Source of the DNA: Flavobacteriales bacterium
GTDB taxonomy: Bacteria > Bacteroidota > Bacteroidia > Flavobacteriales > BACL11
DNA: 8,790 nt
NCBI GenBank assembly: GCA_002697505.1
Contig: NZWA01000015.1
Span: 1 to 8,790, forward strand
Direction: 5' to 3'
The position numbers were made by a program, and so were the translations under genes. Under the pieces are notes generated by a model. That model ran no database searches, was not told the DNA's origin, and saw nothing but the letters and a program-made list of their open reading frames with translations. Below, one piece after another: positions 1-6,882 of this stretch (position 1 is the stretch's first letter; each line of letters begins with the position of its first letter).

Positions 1-189
1 AGGGAAGTAATTGATTGCAGTTGGATCAGTACAACCATATACAATTGCTATACAACTTCCATCATTACATGTGGCAGTCGGATCGTAATTGAAAGCAGTT
101 GGATCGGTACAACCATAATCCGTTAAACATGAACCATCATCTGTGTTGGCACTTGGATCATAATTACAAGCTAATGGATCAGTACAACC
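1..189 (-). repeat. GCTDP repeats 6-8 of the S8 protease (last one cut)
   Basis: Three tandem protein repeats at residues 1329-1349, 1354-1374 and 1380-1391 (cut by the edge). Each begins GCTDP, has NY(D/F)P in the middle and ends in DGSC in the two full copies, with only 4-5 residues between units. In DNA they give a periodic near-repeat of about 75 bp around ggatc(a/g)gtacaacc. The bounding Cys pair and the acidic end suggest a small disulfide- or calcium-stabilised spacer; that is inference. More copies may lie beyond the left edge. Confidence 0.85.
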
Positions 190-3100
190 TAAAATAGGTG
201 GTGTAAGACCTACACACATTGCTTCTACTTCAATATTATAAAAATAATAATAGTATTGATCTGCAACAGAAGCACTAGACTCAGTAATACTTATTAAACC
301 TCCAATATCATAAGGATAATTCACAAATGCAGCATCATTGCTTCTATAAAGACCAGGGCTAGAATTGGAAGATGAAATTCCCAATTCATAATTATTTCCT
401 ACTGGAACATCAAAATTTAAATTAATTCTTTGTTGACCCTGCACAAGTGTTAAGGTAGTATCATCTATAACAGATGAAGTATTATCTCTTAACTCAAATG
501 TTATAGTATTAGAACTAGAATTTGAATATACATCAGCTGATACAATTTTAGCAGGAACATTAGCATCAACTAAAAGATGTCTATTACCGTTGAAATATGC
601 CCCAGAACCTCCATTTGGATCAAAAATACCACCAAAAGAAGTGCTAGTATTAGCTAATGGATCATAATTTGATGCACTTGGATTCATGCAACCAACAATT
701 GGAACTATACAGGAACCAATAGCTGAATTCGTTTCTGAAGTCCCAAATGAACCACCACTTGCAACAACATTTCCATTATAGGAAACACTGTAAGAACCAT
801 TTCCATAACCACAACAAATACCATCTCCATAAGTATCATATATTATAAAATCATAACAATCTGTACTAGATGGACAAATACTCCAAGTGTAAGATGTGTT
901 TGCCTGAGTTAAATCACCAGAATTAATACTAGCAACTATTACTCCACTTTGATTAATTAACTGCCAAGAAGTTTCAGTTGGATAATTATCAGTAGTTATA
1001 TCAATTGTAATTAAATCACCATAACAACATGAACCATCATCAACATTAGCAGAAGGATCATAATTATTCGCCAATGGATCTGTACAGCCATTTATAGGCA
1101 GAACACATGAACCGTCATCAAAGCATGCACTAGATGAATAATTAATAGCTGATGGATCAGTACAACCAGATACAAAACAACATGATCCATCATCAATAGT
1201 TGCGTTTGGATCATAATTAAAAGCTGATGGATTAGTACAACCATTTACAACTGTAATGCCGCCATTACACTTAGCTTCCACTTCTAAGTCATAATAGAAG
1301 TAATAGTAACCTAAAGGTGCCGACGAGGCACTAGAAGCTGTTATTGTCAGAGCTGATGCCACATCATACGGATAGCTAGCACCTGAACTATTTCTATACA
1401 ATCCATTATTCTGAAGCGCTCCAGAAGCAACTCCAAGTTGCAGATCTGTTCCAATTGGAACATCAAAGTTTAAATCAATTCGTTGTTGTCCAGCGATAAC
1501 ATTTAGAGTCGTGTCATCCAAAACAGCACCACCATTATCCCGTAGTTCAAATGTAATTGTATTAGAAGCTTCAGAATAAATAATAGCAGACTTAATAACA
1601 CTCTCCTTGTATGCAGTAAATATTAAGTGTTGATCTCCATTAAAATATCCTCCCGAACCAAAGTTATTACTTGCTGCACCACCATATGCTACAGTAGTAT
1701 TTGCTATCGGATCATAATTAGTAGCAGTTGGATTAGTACAACCAAGAATAGCTCCAGCACAATTTGCAGATAAGGCCTGAGCATTAACAGCAACAGCTCT
1801 ACGACCTTGACCACTATTTTTTAAAGCATTCACAGAAAACCAACTCTCAGACACAGATGGATCTGGATTAATAAGCCAAATATTAGTACTCGTTGTAGTA
1901 TATACAGAGTCCATATACTTTTCACCTAACATACGTACAACGTAGCCAGTAGCTCCAGAGACTGAACTCCAGCTAATATTTATTGAATCACGACATGGCC
2001 AGTATACTGATAAATTTGCTGGTACATCTACTACAGTAAAGTTTTCGTGACTTTGACTCACGCTATTTCCTCTACTAATTCTAATTAAAGCTTGATTTGT
2101 TACCGTACTTGGAACTTGCCAAGCATAGTATCTAGCGCTACTACTTACATTATTTGCAATAGTTGACCAAGAAGCACCATTATTATTAGAATACTGCAAA
2201 GAAAAAGAAGTGTTTGACTCGCTTGCATCCCATCTAATAGCTTCATACTCTCCTGGAACTAAGCCTTCACCGCCTATTGGATAAGTTAACTCTACTTCAC
2301 TATCAATAAGTTCGTAAGAAATAAAATACTCTTGTGGACCAAAAGGAATCGAATTACCATTAATATAAATTGTATAGTTACCAGAAGATGGATTAGTAAT
2401 AGTAACTTGCTCCATATTATTTAAATTATCAATACCTCGAACAGCATTTTGATTCAAATTGGAAGAATTAGGAGTTGGATCTAAAACCCAAGGATTATAA
2501 TTGGTTCCATTGCTTGAGCTCATACTCATATTGATATCATTTACTAGCGATATACTAGCAGAGGTACTACCCTCTTTGTCATGCCAATATACCATGACTT
2601 TAACTTCATCAGTATTTGATGGAATATTAAGAGTATGCGTATTAGTACTACCTTGTGAAATTGAACCTGAAAAATAATTACTATTCTCAATTAATTTAAG
2701 TGCTCGATTAGCATTAACCACACCCCAACCATGCTTAAAGTCAGGACCTGGATTACCAATATCATCAGCAGAGTTCAATAAGATACATTTCATTAAACCA
2801 GAACTTGGATTGGTATTGTTGTTATTTTCTTTATAAGCTTGATATAATTGAGCTAAAACACCAGAAATACCAGGACATGACATAGATGTACCTGTAATAC
2901 TATTATAGGTATAGTTTGGATAAGTTGAGTATACATTTGTACCTTGAGCGCATATATCTGGTTTGATTCTTCCGTCAGCTGCAGGACCCCTACTAGATGA
3001 TGATGCTAATGAAGCAGCATAATCTAGGTTACCAACTGCAATTACATTCTTAGCTTGCTTATGACCTCCTGTTACATTACCCCAATTAGACCCTGCACCA

Positions 3101-4173
3101 TAACCACAATCACTAGAGCCGCTATTTCCAGCCGAGAAAACATGAAGCAGCGAAGAATAGGTATTATTTTGTTCATCTAAATCTCTCGCTAAAGATGTAT
3201 AACCTGCATTACAGCCATTACTGTAAGAAGCTGACGTAATTACAACGTCATAGTTATTATACAATTGAGGTACATATTGAGAATAGTTATTAGTTGAATA
3301 ACCCATTACGTACAAAAAAGAGCCATCTGCCATTCCTCTACCCTTTGGATCTAAATTTCCAGCTCCCATGATGGTGCCTGAAACGTGATCACCATGACTA
3401 TCATTTGAGCTAGAGCTACAACCAAAACAAAAAGACTCATCTACTCTACCTTTTCTATCAATATGTGGCTCTACATAACCATCATCATGCATCATTACTT
3501 TAACTCCTTCCCCATTGTATTTTTTACCAGTAACGTACTCCGTATTGATAACATTAGTCCTATGAAGTGTTCTACCAAGATCATTTTCCTTATAAGCAGG
3601 CGGATCAACAGGCTCGATATAAGAAATAAAGCTTAAAGAAGAAACTAAAGATAAATCCGAAGGGGTAATACTTAACTCTATAGAATTAAATAACTCATTT
3701 TCTAATATTGGTAAATCAGTAAATCTACGTATTTGATCTACAGATTGATTAAAATCAGCAGTTTTAAAAAAGATAACCTTAATAGAAAGTAAATTGTTTT
3801 GCAAAGCCCAAGAAGGCAATGTATCTTGTTTTAACTTACTATCAATCTTAAAGAAAGGCTTAAAATTATTTACAGAAACAATATCATAATCACTTAATAC
3901 AGTTGAACTAATATTATTTTCTAAAGAAACAGCAAATGTGTTTTTAGGTAAATAATATAAAAAGTCTATCCCAAGCTCATTAAGCTCAACTTTTTCTGAT
4001 TCCGTTGGTAGAGTATTAAAAGTTATTAATCGATAAGGATCTGAATCAAGATTATCAATCTCTAATGTCTTGTCCAATGTAAAATCTCCTGACTTTAAAC
4101 TCAGCTCAATAGCATCCTGAGAAAACAATAAAAAAGGAAATAAGTAAATAAATATTGTAAAAAGAATTTTCAT
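1..4173 (-). CDS. Secreted S8 subtilisin-like (KP-43-type) protease with modular repeat tail, 3' end cut by window
   Basis: Open from ATG at 4173 to the left edge (1391 residues, no internal stop, no stop reached), so the C-terminus is missing. Seen: residues 1-18 are a signal peptide with probable cleavage at S18/Q19. About 19-195 looks like a propeptide. The S8 catalytic domain spans about 195-480, with Asp230 in HDDG, His260 in SHGDHVSG, oxyanion Asn350 in SAGNSG and Ser430 in GTSMSCPG. Residues 501-622 resemble the C-terminal beta-sandwich of KP-43-type proteases (VND, GPQEYFISYE). An Ig-like segment (about 625-715) and an Fn3-like segment (717-805) follow, then a mosaic of Cys-bounded repeats and two copies of a ~130-residue module (811-1391). 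Known of the family: extracellular endopeptidase. Inferred: exported by Sec, then released or surface-anchored by type IX secretion, whose C-terminal signal would lie outside the window. It has its own promoter and is separated from the next operon by a terminator. Family call is sure; substrate is unknown. Confidence 0.93.
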   Translation of the reverse strand, partial: MKILFTIFIYLFPFLLFSQDAIELSLKSGDFTLDKTLEIDNLDSDPYRLITFNTLPTESEKVELNELGIDFLYYLPKNTFAVSLENNISSTVLSDYDIVSVNNFKPFFKIDSKLKQDTLPSWALQNNLLSIKVIFFKTADFNQSVDQIRRFTDLPILENELFNSIELSITPSDLSLVSSLSFISYIEPVDPPAYKENDLGRTLHRTNVINTEYVTGKKYNGEGVKVMMHDDGYVEPHIDRKGRVDESFCFGCSSSSNDSHGDHVSGTIMGAGNLDPKGRGMADGSFLYVMGYSTNNYSQYVPQLYNNYDVVITSASYSNGCNAGYTSLARDLDEQNNTYSSLLHVFSAGNSGSSDCGYGAGSNWGNVTGGHKQAKNVIAVGNLDYAASLASSSSRGPAADGRIKPDICAQGTNVYSTYPNYTYNSITGTSMSCPGISGVLAQLYQAYKENNNNTNPSSGLMKCILLNSADDIGNPGPDFKHGWGVVNANRALKLIENSNYFSGSISQGSTNTHTLNIPSNTDEVKVMVYWHDKEGSTSASISLVNDINMSMSSSNGTNYNPWVLDPTPNSSNLNQNAVRGIDNLNNMEQVTITNPSSGNYTIYINGNSIPFGPQEYFISYELIDSEVELTYPIGGEGLVPGEYEAIRWDASESNTSFSLQYSNNNGASWSTIANNVSSSARYYAWQVPSTVTNQALIRISRGNSVSQSHENFTVVDVPANLSVYWPCRDSINISWSSVSGATGYVVRMLGEKYMDSVYTTTSTNIWLINPDPSVSESWFSVNALKNSGQGRRAVAVNAQALSANCAGAILGCTNPTATNYDPIANTTVAYGGAASNNFGSGGYFNGDQHLIFTAYKESVIKSAIIYSEASNTITFELRDNGGAVLDDTTLNVIAGQQRIDLNFDVPIGTDLQLGVASGALQNNGLYRNSSGASYPYDVASALTITASSASSAPLGYYYFYYDLEVEAKCNGGITVVNGCTNPSAFNYDPNATIDDGSCCFVSGCTDPSAINYSSSACFDDGSCVLPINGCTDPLANNYDPSANVDDGSCCYGDLITIDITTDNYPTETSWQLINQSGVIVASINSGDLTQANTSYTWSICPSSTDCYDFIIYDTYGDGICCGYGNGSYSVSYNGNVVASGGSFGTSETNSAIGSCIVPIVGCMNPSASNYDPLANTSTSFGGIFDPNGGSGAYFNGNRHLLVDANVPAKIVSADVYSNSSSNTITFELRDNTSSVIDDTTLTLVQGQQRINLNFDVPVGNNYELGISSSNSSPGLYRSNDAAFVNYPYDIGGLISITESSASVADQYYYYFYNIEVEAMCVGLTPPILGCTDPLACNYDPSANTDDGSCLTDYGCTDPTAFNYDPTATCNDGSCIAIVYGCTDPTAINYFP
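214..624 (-). repeat. Module B: second copy of the FELRDN / EVEA module in the S8 protease
   Basis: Residues 1184-1320. It shares with module A (1267-1662) the ordered landmarks YFNG, SNTITFELRDN, DDTTL, GQQRI-LNFDVP, LYR, YPYD, SSAS, a Tyr-rich YYYFY stretch and a final EVEA-x-C. By eye about half the residues are identical. Synonymous codons differ widely (for example FELRDN is TTT GAG TTA AGA here and TTT GAA CTA CGG in copy A), so the duplication is not recent. The beta-rich, aromatic-ended pattern suggests a beta-sandwich adhesion or ligand-binding domain; I do not recognise a named family. Confidence 0.8.
643..693 (-). repeat. GCTDP-type repeat 5 (shortened, leads into module B)
   Basis: Residues 1161-1177, GCMNP then NYDPLANTS. 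It has the N-terminal two thirds of the GCTDP unit but no closing DDGSC; instead it runs straight into module B. Repeat 1 is shortened in the same way before module A, so repeat and module seem to have been copied as one block. Confidence 0.75.
709..1026 (-). other. Cys-rich YGDGICC beta domain inside the S8 protease
   Basis: Residues 1050-1155. The domain starts YGDLITIDITTDNYP, has the core YDTYGDGICCGYGNGSYSV, and ends in GSC. This type of domain recurs in large secreted Bacteroidota proteins next to GCTDP repeats (remembered, not searched). The acidic DTYGDG loop followed by two adjacent Cys could bind a metal such as calcium; that is inference. It sits between repeat 4 and repeat 5, separating the two duplicated blocks. 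Confidence 0.65.
1027..1242 (-). repeat. GCTDP repeats 2-4 of the S8 protease
   Basis: Three tandem 21-residue units at 978-998, 1003-1023 and 1029-1049. Each starts GCT(N/D)P and ends DDGSC. Repeat 3 is the most diverged, with NYSS in place of NYDP and an extra Cys. Linkers are 4-5 residues. All three keep the first and last Cys, consistent with one disulfide per unit (inference). Confidence 0.85.
1267..1662 (-). repeat. Module A: first copy of the FELRDN / EVEA module in the S8 protease
   Basis: Residues 838-969. Landmarks in order: YFNG, SNTITFELRDN, DDTTL, GQQRIDLNFDVP, LGVAS, LYRNS, YPYD, SSAS, YYYFYYDLEVEAKC. Paired with module B (214-624). It is followed 8 residues later by GCTDP repeat 2, just as module B is followed 8 residues later by repeat 6. 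Confidence 0.8.
1693..1743 (-). repeat. GCTDP-type repeat 1 (shortened, leads into module A)
   Basis: Residues 811-827, GCTNP then NYDPIANTT. It is the first unit after the Fn3-like segment. It lacks DDGSC and runs into module A, in the same way as repeat 5 before module B. Confidence 0.75.
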
Positions 4174-4199
4174 AATAAAAAAATAAAAAGTGAATAGTG

Positions 4200-4207
4200 C
4201 AAATTTA
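4200..4207 (-). promoter_or_regulatory. Candidate -7 box of the S8 protease promoter
   Basis: Reads TAAATTTG on the minus strand, a full match to the Bacteroidota -7 consensus TAnnTTTG, 26 nt before the protease ATG at 4173. No good TTTG lies 19-21 nt upstream (the nearest, in TTTTTTG, is 28 nt away), so the -33 element is weak or absent. It lies downstream of the terminator at 4252-4281, which makes the protease a separate transcription unit. Confidence 0.55.
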
Positions 4208-4251
4208 CTAAATTATTGTTTTAAAGAATAACTTACAAAAAACCTTTTTCA

Positions 4252-4281
4252 GAAAAAAAGTCTAGTTATTTGGCTAGACTT
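4252..4281 (-). terminator. Rho-independent terminator after the immunophilin gene
   Basis: On the minus strand an 8-bp perfect stem (AAGTCTAG at 4281-4274 pairing with CTAGACTT at 4265-4258) has an 8-nt loop. The T run that starts in the second arm continues through 4252. It begins 48 nt after the stop codon at 4330. On the plus strand no T run follows, so it works in one direction, ending the nrnA-immunophilin transcript before the protease promoter. Confidence 0.8.
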
Positions 4282-4329
4282 CTATATTATTAGAAAAACA
4301 TTATCAATTTAAATAATTATCAAAAATAT

Positions 4330-5361
4330 TTACTTAACATCAATTAGTTCAACTTCAAAAATTAAAGTAGCATTTGGGGGAATAACACCTCCTGCACCTC
4401 TCTCTCCATAAGCTAAATTTGGTGGGATAATCAGTTTTGCTTTACCCCCTACTTTTAAAAGTGAAATACCTTCATCCCAGCCAGGAATTACTCTACCTTG
4501 TCCAAGAGGAAATTCTATTGGTTGACCTCTATCTAAAGATGAATCAAATTTTGTGCCATCAGCTAAAGTACCTGTATAGTGAACAGATACGGTTTTACCA
4601 GCTTCTGCTTGAGCACCATTCCCCTCTTTAAGCATAATGTAAGCTAAACCACTTTCAGTTGTTTTAGCTCCCTTAGTTAGTTCTTTCATTGCTTGAGCTG
4701 CTTTTTTCGCTTTTTCAGCATTAATTTTTGCAAGTTCTTCTTGTGCAGATTTAAAAATTTTATTGGCATCGAAATTTTCAGCTTTATTTCCTTCTCTTAT
4801 TATTGTAACTGAATTAATCAAATCATTTTGTTCAATAGCATCAACAATATCCTGTCCCTCTACAACATGACCAAAAACTGAATGTTTTCCATCTAGCCAA
4901 GGGGTTTCTTTATGGGTAATAAAAAATTGTGATCCGTTAGTATTTGGACCTGAATTAGCCATAGATAATATTCCAGGGCCATCATGCTTTAAATCAGGAT
5001 GAAATTCATCAGCAAATTTATAACCAGGGTCACCCATACCATTTCCATTAGGACATCCCCCTTGAATCATAAAATCAGGAATTACTCTATGAAACTTCAA
5101 ACCATCGTAATAAGGCACGCCTTCTCCTTTACTATTATTTTTTATTAATCCCTCTGAAAGTCCAACAAAGTTAGCAACAGTTAGTGGAGTCTTTTCAAAC
5201 TCTAACTTAATTAATATCTCTCCTTTACTTGTTTTGAATTTTGCGTACATACCTTTTTCGATTAGTGATTTATTACCTTGATTTTTTTGATTAAAAACAT
5301 TTTGTGCAAATGTAGTTATACTTAGTAGACTGATCAGTGTTAGAACAATGATTTTTTTCAT
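4330..5361 (-). CDS. Periplasmic dual-family peptidyl-prolyl isomerase (cyclophilin + FKBP)
   Basis: 343 residues if started at the ATG at 5361, which follows the nrnA stop by 1 nt. An ATG at 5382 would add seven mostly basic residues and overlap nrnA by 20 nt. Seen: signal peptide MKKIIVLTLISLLSITTFAQ with cleavage near A19/Q20 and no lipobox Cys. The cyclophilin domain spans about 38-190, with FHRVIPDFMIQGG (catalytic Arg92) and NGSQFFITH. A Lys/Ala-rich helical linker covers about 198-235. The FKBP domain spans about 236-343, with the usual pocket residues Tyr262, Phe272, Asp273, Val291, Ile292, Trp295, Tyr318 and Phe335. Known: both domain types catalyse cis-trans isomerisation of Xaa-Pro bonds. 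Both active sites look intact. Inferred: a folding helper for exported proteins. Cyclophilin-first fusions of this kind are known from Bacteroidota. In flavobacteria gldI, an FKBP-type lipoprotein needed for gliding, sits near a DHH gene as here, but the missing lipobox argues against naming this gldI. Confidence 0.93.
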   Translation of the reverse strand: MKKIIVLTLISLLSITTFAQNVFNQKNQGNKSLIEKGMYAKFKTSKGEILIKLEFEKTPLTVANFVGLSEGLIKNNSKGEGVPYYDGLKFHRVIPDFMIQGGCPNGNGMGDPGYKFADEFHPDLKHDGPGILSMANSGPNTNGSQFFITHKETPWLDGKHSVFGHVVEGQDIVDAIEQNDLINSVTIIREGNKAENFDANKIFKSAQEELAKINAEKAKKAAQAMKELTKGAKTTESGLAYIMLKEGNGAQAEAGKTVSVHYTGTLADGTKFDSSLDRGQPIEFPLGQGRVIPGWDEGISLLKVGGKAKLIIPPNLAYGERGAGGVIPPNATLIFEVELIDVK

Positions 5362-5362
5362 T

Positions 5363-6382
5363 TTAGCTTTTTTTGATTTCATTTTTATACTTATTTGTTA
5401 TTAATTCAACTTTTTTAATGGTTTCTGACAATGTGGTATTAGAAATACCTCCAGCAGCATTATTATGACCTCCACCGTCAAAATATTTTTTAGCAATTTT
5501 ATCGACCTCAAAATTACCTTTTGATCTTAGGGAAAGTTTTATAACACCATCTTTTTCAACAATAAATGCTGCAAAAAGTATATTTTCAATGGCTAATGCA
5601 TAATTTACAATTCCTTCAGTATCTCCTTTTTTAAAATTAAATCTTTTTAATTCACTACTATCTAACGAAATAATAGCAGAATTATTTTCTTCAATTAATA
5701 TCAATTTTTCATTTAAACAATAACCCAATAATTTCATTCTATCGGATGACAAACAATCATAAATCAAATCATGTATTTTTGAATTTTCAGCGCCTGAATC
5801 AATAAGTTTTGAAATTATTTGATGGGTCCTTGAAGTAGTAGATGGATATTTGAAACTGCCTGTATCAGTCATAATTCCTACATATAAACATTCAGCTATT
5901 TGTTTGTTTATATAATTATTTAAATTCATTCTATCTATAATTTCATATACTACTTCAGCAGTAGCACAGGCATTTGGATAAGAAAAAACAATATCGGCAA
6001 TATTAACATCTGGATCTTCATGGTGATCAATTAGAACTTTTTTTGCATTAGATGATTTAATAGTGTCCGAAAATGGTTGAATTCTGTAAATATTACCGAA
6101 ATCTAAAAGAAATATTACATCAGCATTATTAACCAATTCATCTGAATAATCTCTATTATCTTCATATATAATAACATTTTCATCAGATGGTAGCCATTTT
6201 AAAAACTTTGGATAATCATTTGGAACAATAACATTTACATTATGATTCAATTGAACTAAAAAATTATAAACTGCAAGTGATGAACCCATAGCATCACCAT
6301 CAGGACTTCTATGTGTAGTGATTACTATATTTTTAGTACCACTAAAAAGTATATTATGTAATTTATTGGCATTATCTTGCAT
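5363..6382 (-). CDS. nrnA: DHH/DHHA1 phosphoesterase, NrnA-like nanoRNase / pAp phosphatase
   Basis: 339 residues from the ATG at 6382. A TTG at 6400 would extend it by six residues but would put the -7 box inside the gene. Seen: the DHH domain has HRSPDGD (His24, Asp28, Asp30), Asp94 in LLDFG, the DHH triad in LIDHHEDP (Asp119, His120, His121) and TDTGSF (Asp173), all expected to bind two Mn2+ ions. The C-terminal DHHA1 domain has GGGHNNAAGG at 303-312, the substrate-binding motif. Known of the family: cytoplasmic degradation of 2-5 nt RNAs from the end and dephosphorylation of 3',5'-pAp to AMP. The length and the single DHH-DHHA1 unit fit NrnA rather than RecJ or the membrane-bound GdpP. 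A related cyclic-dinucleotide or pGpG activity cannot be excluded from sequence. It is the first gene of an operon with the immunophilin. Confidence 0.9.
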   Translation of the reverse strand: MQDNANKLHNILFSGTKNIVITTHRSPDGDAMGSSLAVYNFLVQLNHNVNVIVPNDYPKFLKWLPSDENVIIYEDNRDYSDELVNNADVIFLLDFGNIYRIQPFSDTIKSSNAKKVLIDHHEDPDVNIADIVFSYPNACATAEVVYEIIDRMNLNNYINKQIAECLYVGIMTDTGSFKYPSTTSRTHQIISKLIDSGAENSKIHDLIYDCLSSDRMKLLGYCLNEKLILIEENNSAIISLDSSELKRFNFKKGDTEGIVNYALAIENILFAAFIVEKDGVIKLSLRSKGNFEVDKIAKKYFDGGGHNNAAGGISNTTLSETIKKVELITNKYKNEIKKS

Positions 6383-6388
6383 TGTTGG

Positions 6389-6396
6389 CAAAAATA
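6389..6396 (-). promoter_or_regulatory. Candidate -7 box of the nrnA operon promoter
   Basis: TATTTTTG on the minus strand matches TAnnTTTG and ends only 6 nt before the nrnA ATG at 6382. With the usual -7 spacing, transcription would begin at or next to the start codon, predicting a leaderless or nearly leaderless mRNA. The -33 element is not clear. Confidence 0.4.
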
Positions 6397-6431
6397 ACAA
6401 AAGAAATTTTAGAGGACATTATAATAATTTC

Positions 6432-6439
6432 TAATTTTG
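6432..6439 (+). promoter_or_regulatory. Candidate -7 box of the ndk promoter
   Basis: TAATTTTG matches TAnnTTTG, 24 nt before the ndk ATG at 6464. A TTTTAG at 6407-6412, at about the right distance upstream, could be a weak -33 element. The TTG inside this box is in frame with ndk, but reading it as a start would place the promoter in the gene. No Shine-Dalgarno is seen; the leader just before ATG is A-rich, as is normal in this phylum. Confidence 0.55.
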
Positions 6440-6463
6440 CAGTCAAATTTTAATTATAAAACA

Positions 6464-6880
6464 ATGAGTAATATAACATTTACAATGGTAAAACCTGAAG
6501 CTGTAGAAGCTAAAAATGCTGGAGCAATTTTAAATAGAATTGAAAATGCAGGTTTTAGAATTGTTGCATTAAAAAAAGTACATTTGTCAGCATCAAGAGC
6601 TGCAGAATTTTACGCTGTTCACAAGCAAAAACCTTTTTATCAAGAATTAATTGATTATATGTCAAGTGGCCCTATAATTGCAGCTATACTTGAAAAAGAA
6701 AATGCAGTATCTGACTTTAGAAAATTAATTGGTGCAACAAATCCTGAAAATGCCGAACCTGGCACAATAAGAGCAGACTTCGCTGAAAGTATGGCTAAAA
6801 ACGCAGTACATGGTTCTGATTCAGATGAAAATGCTCAAATAGAAGCAGATTTTCATTTTTCTGTAGATGAAAGGTTTTAA
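6464..6880 (+). CDS. ndk: Nucleoside diphosphate kinase
   Basis: 138 residues from the ATG at 6464 (MSNITFTMVKPEAV), close to the usual 140-143. A TTG at 6437 is in frame and would add nine residues, but it lies in the -7 box, so the ATG is chosen. Seen: phospho-accepting His116 in NAVHGSDS, with Lys10, Tyr50, Phe58, Arg86, Thr92, Arg103 and Asn113 at the positions expected for the nucleotide pocket (one less than E. coli numbering). It has KPEAV where most have KPDAV, a mild change. Known: transfers the gamma phosphate from ATP to NDPs through phosphohistidine, cytoplasmic, balancing the (d)NTP pool. It is transcribed alone, divergently from nrnA, and its stop codon is 2 bp from that of the opposite DciA-like gene. 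Confidence 0.97.
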   Translation: MSNITFTMVKPEAVEAKNAGAILNRIENAGFRIVALKKVHLSASRAAEFYAVHKQKPFYQELIDYMSSGPIIAAILEKENAVSDFRKLIGATNPENAEPGTIRADFAESMAKNAVHGSDSDENAQIEADFHFSVDERF

Positions 6881-6882
6881 AT

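Noticed and set aside
1..1250. CRISPR-like or tandem DNA repeat array
   Set aside because: The periodic ggatc-gtacaacc signal is the coding trace of GCTDP protein repeats: units diverge, spacing varies, and the reading frame is open throughout.
1..4173. Possible frameshift or split of the protease into several genes
   Set aside because: Codon-by-codon reading from 4173 to 1 stays open in one frame, with all catalytic motifs and repeats in that frame.
4174..4329. Small RNA or small gene between the protease and the immunophilin
   Set aside because: The only structure is the terminator hairpin, plus a -7 box; no open frame of useful length or other stable fold is seen.
4437..4631. Plus-strand open frame of 64 codons inside the immunophilin gene
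   Set aside because: It lies opposite a strongly conserved FKBP coding region, has no promoter or recognisable protein, and is a shadow frame.
6437..6463. N-terminal extension of ndk from TTG
   Set aside because: The TTG lies within the -7 box, the family begins at the MSNITFTM equivalent, and the extension resembles no NDK.
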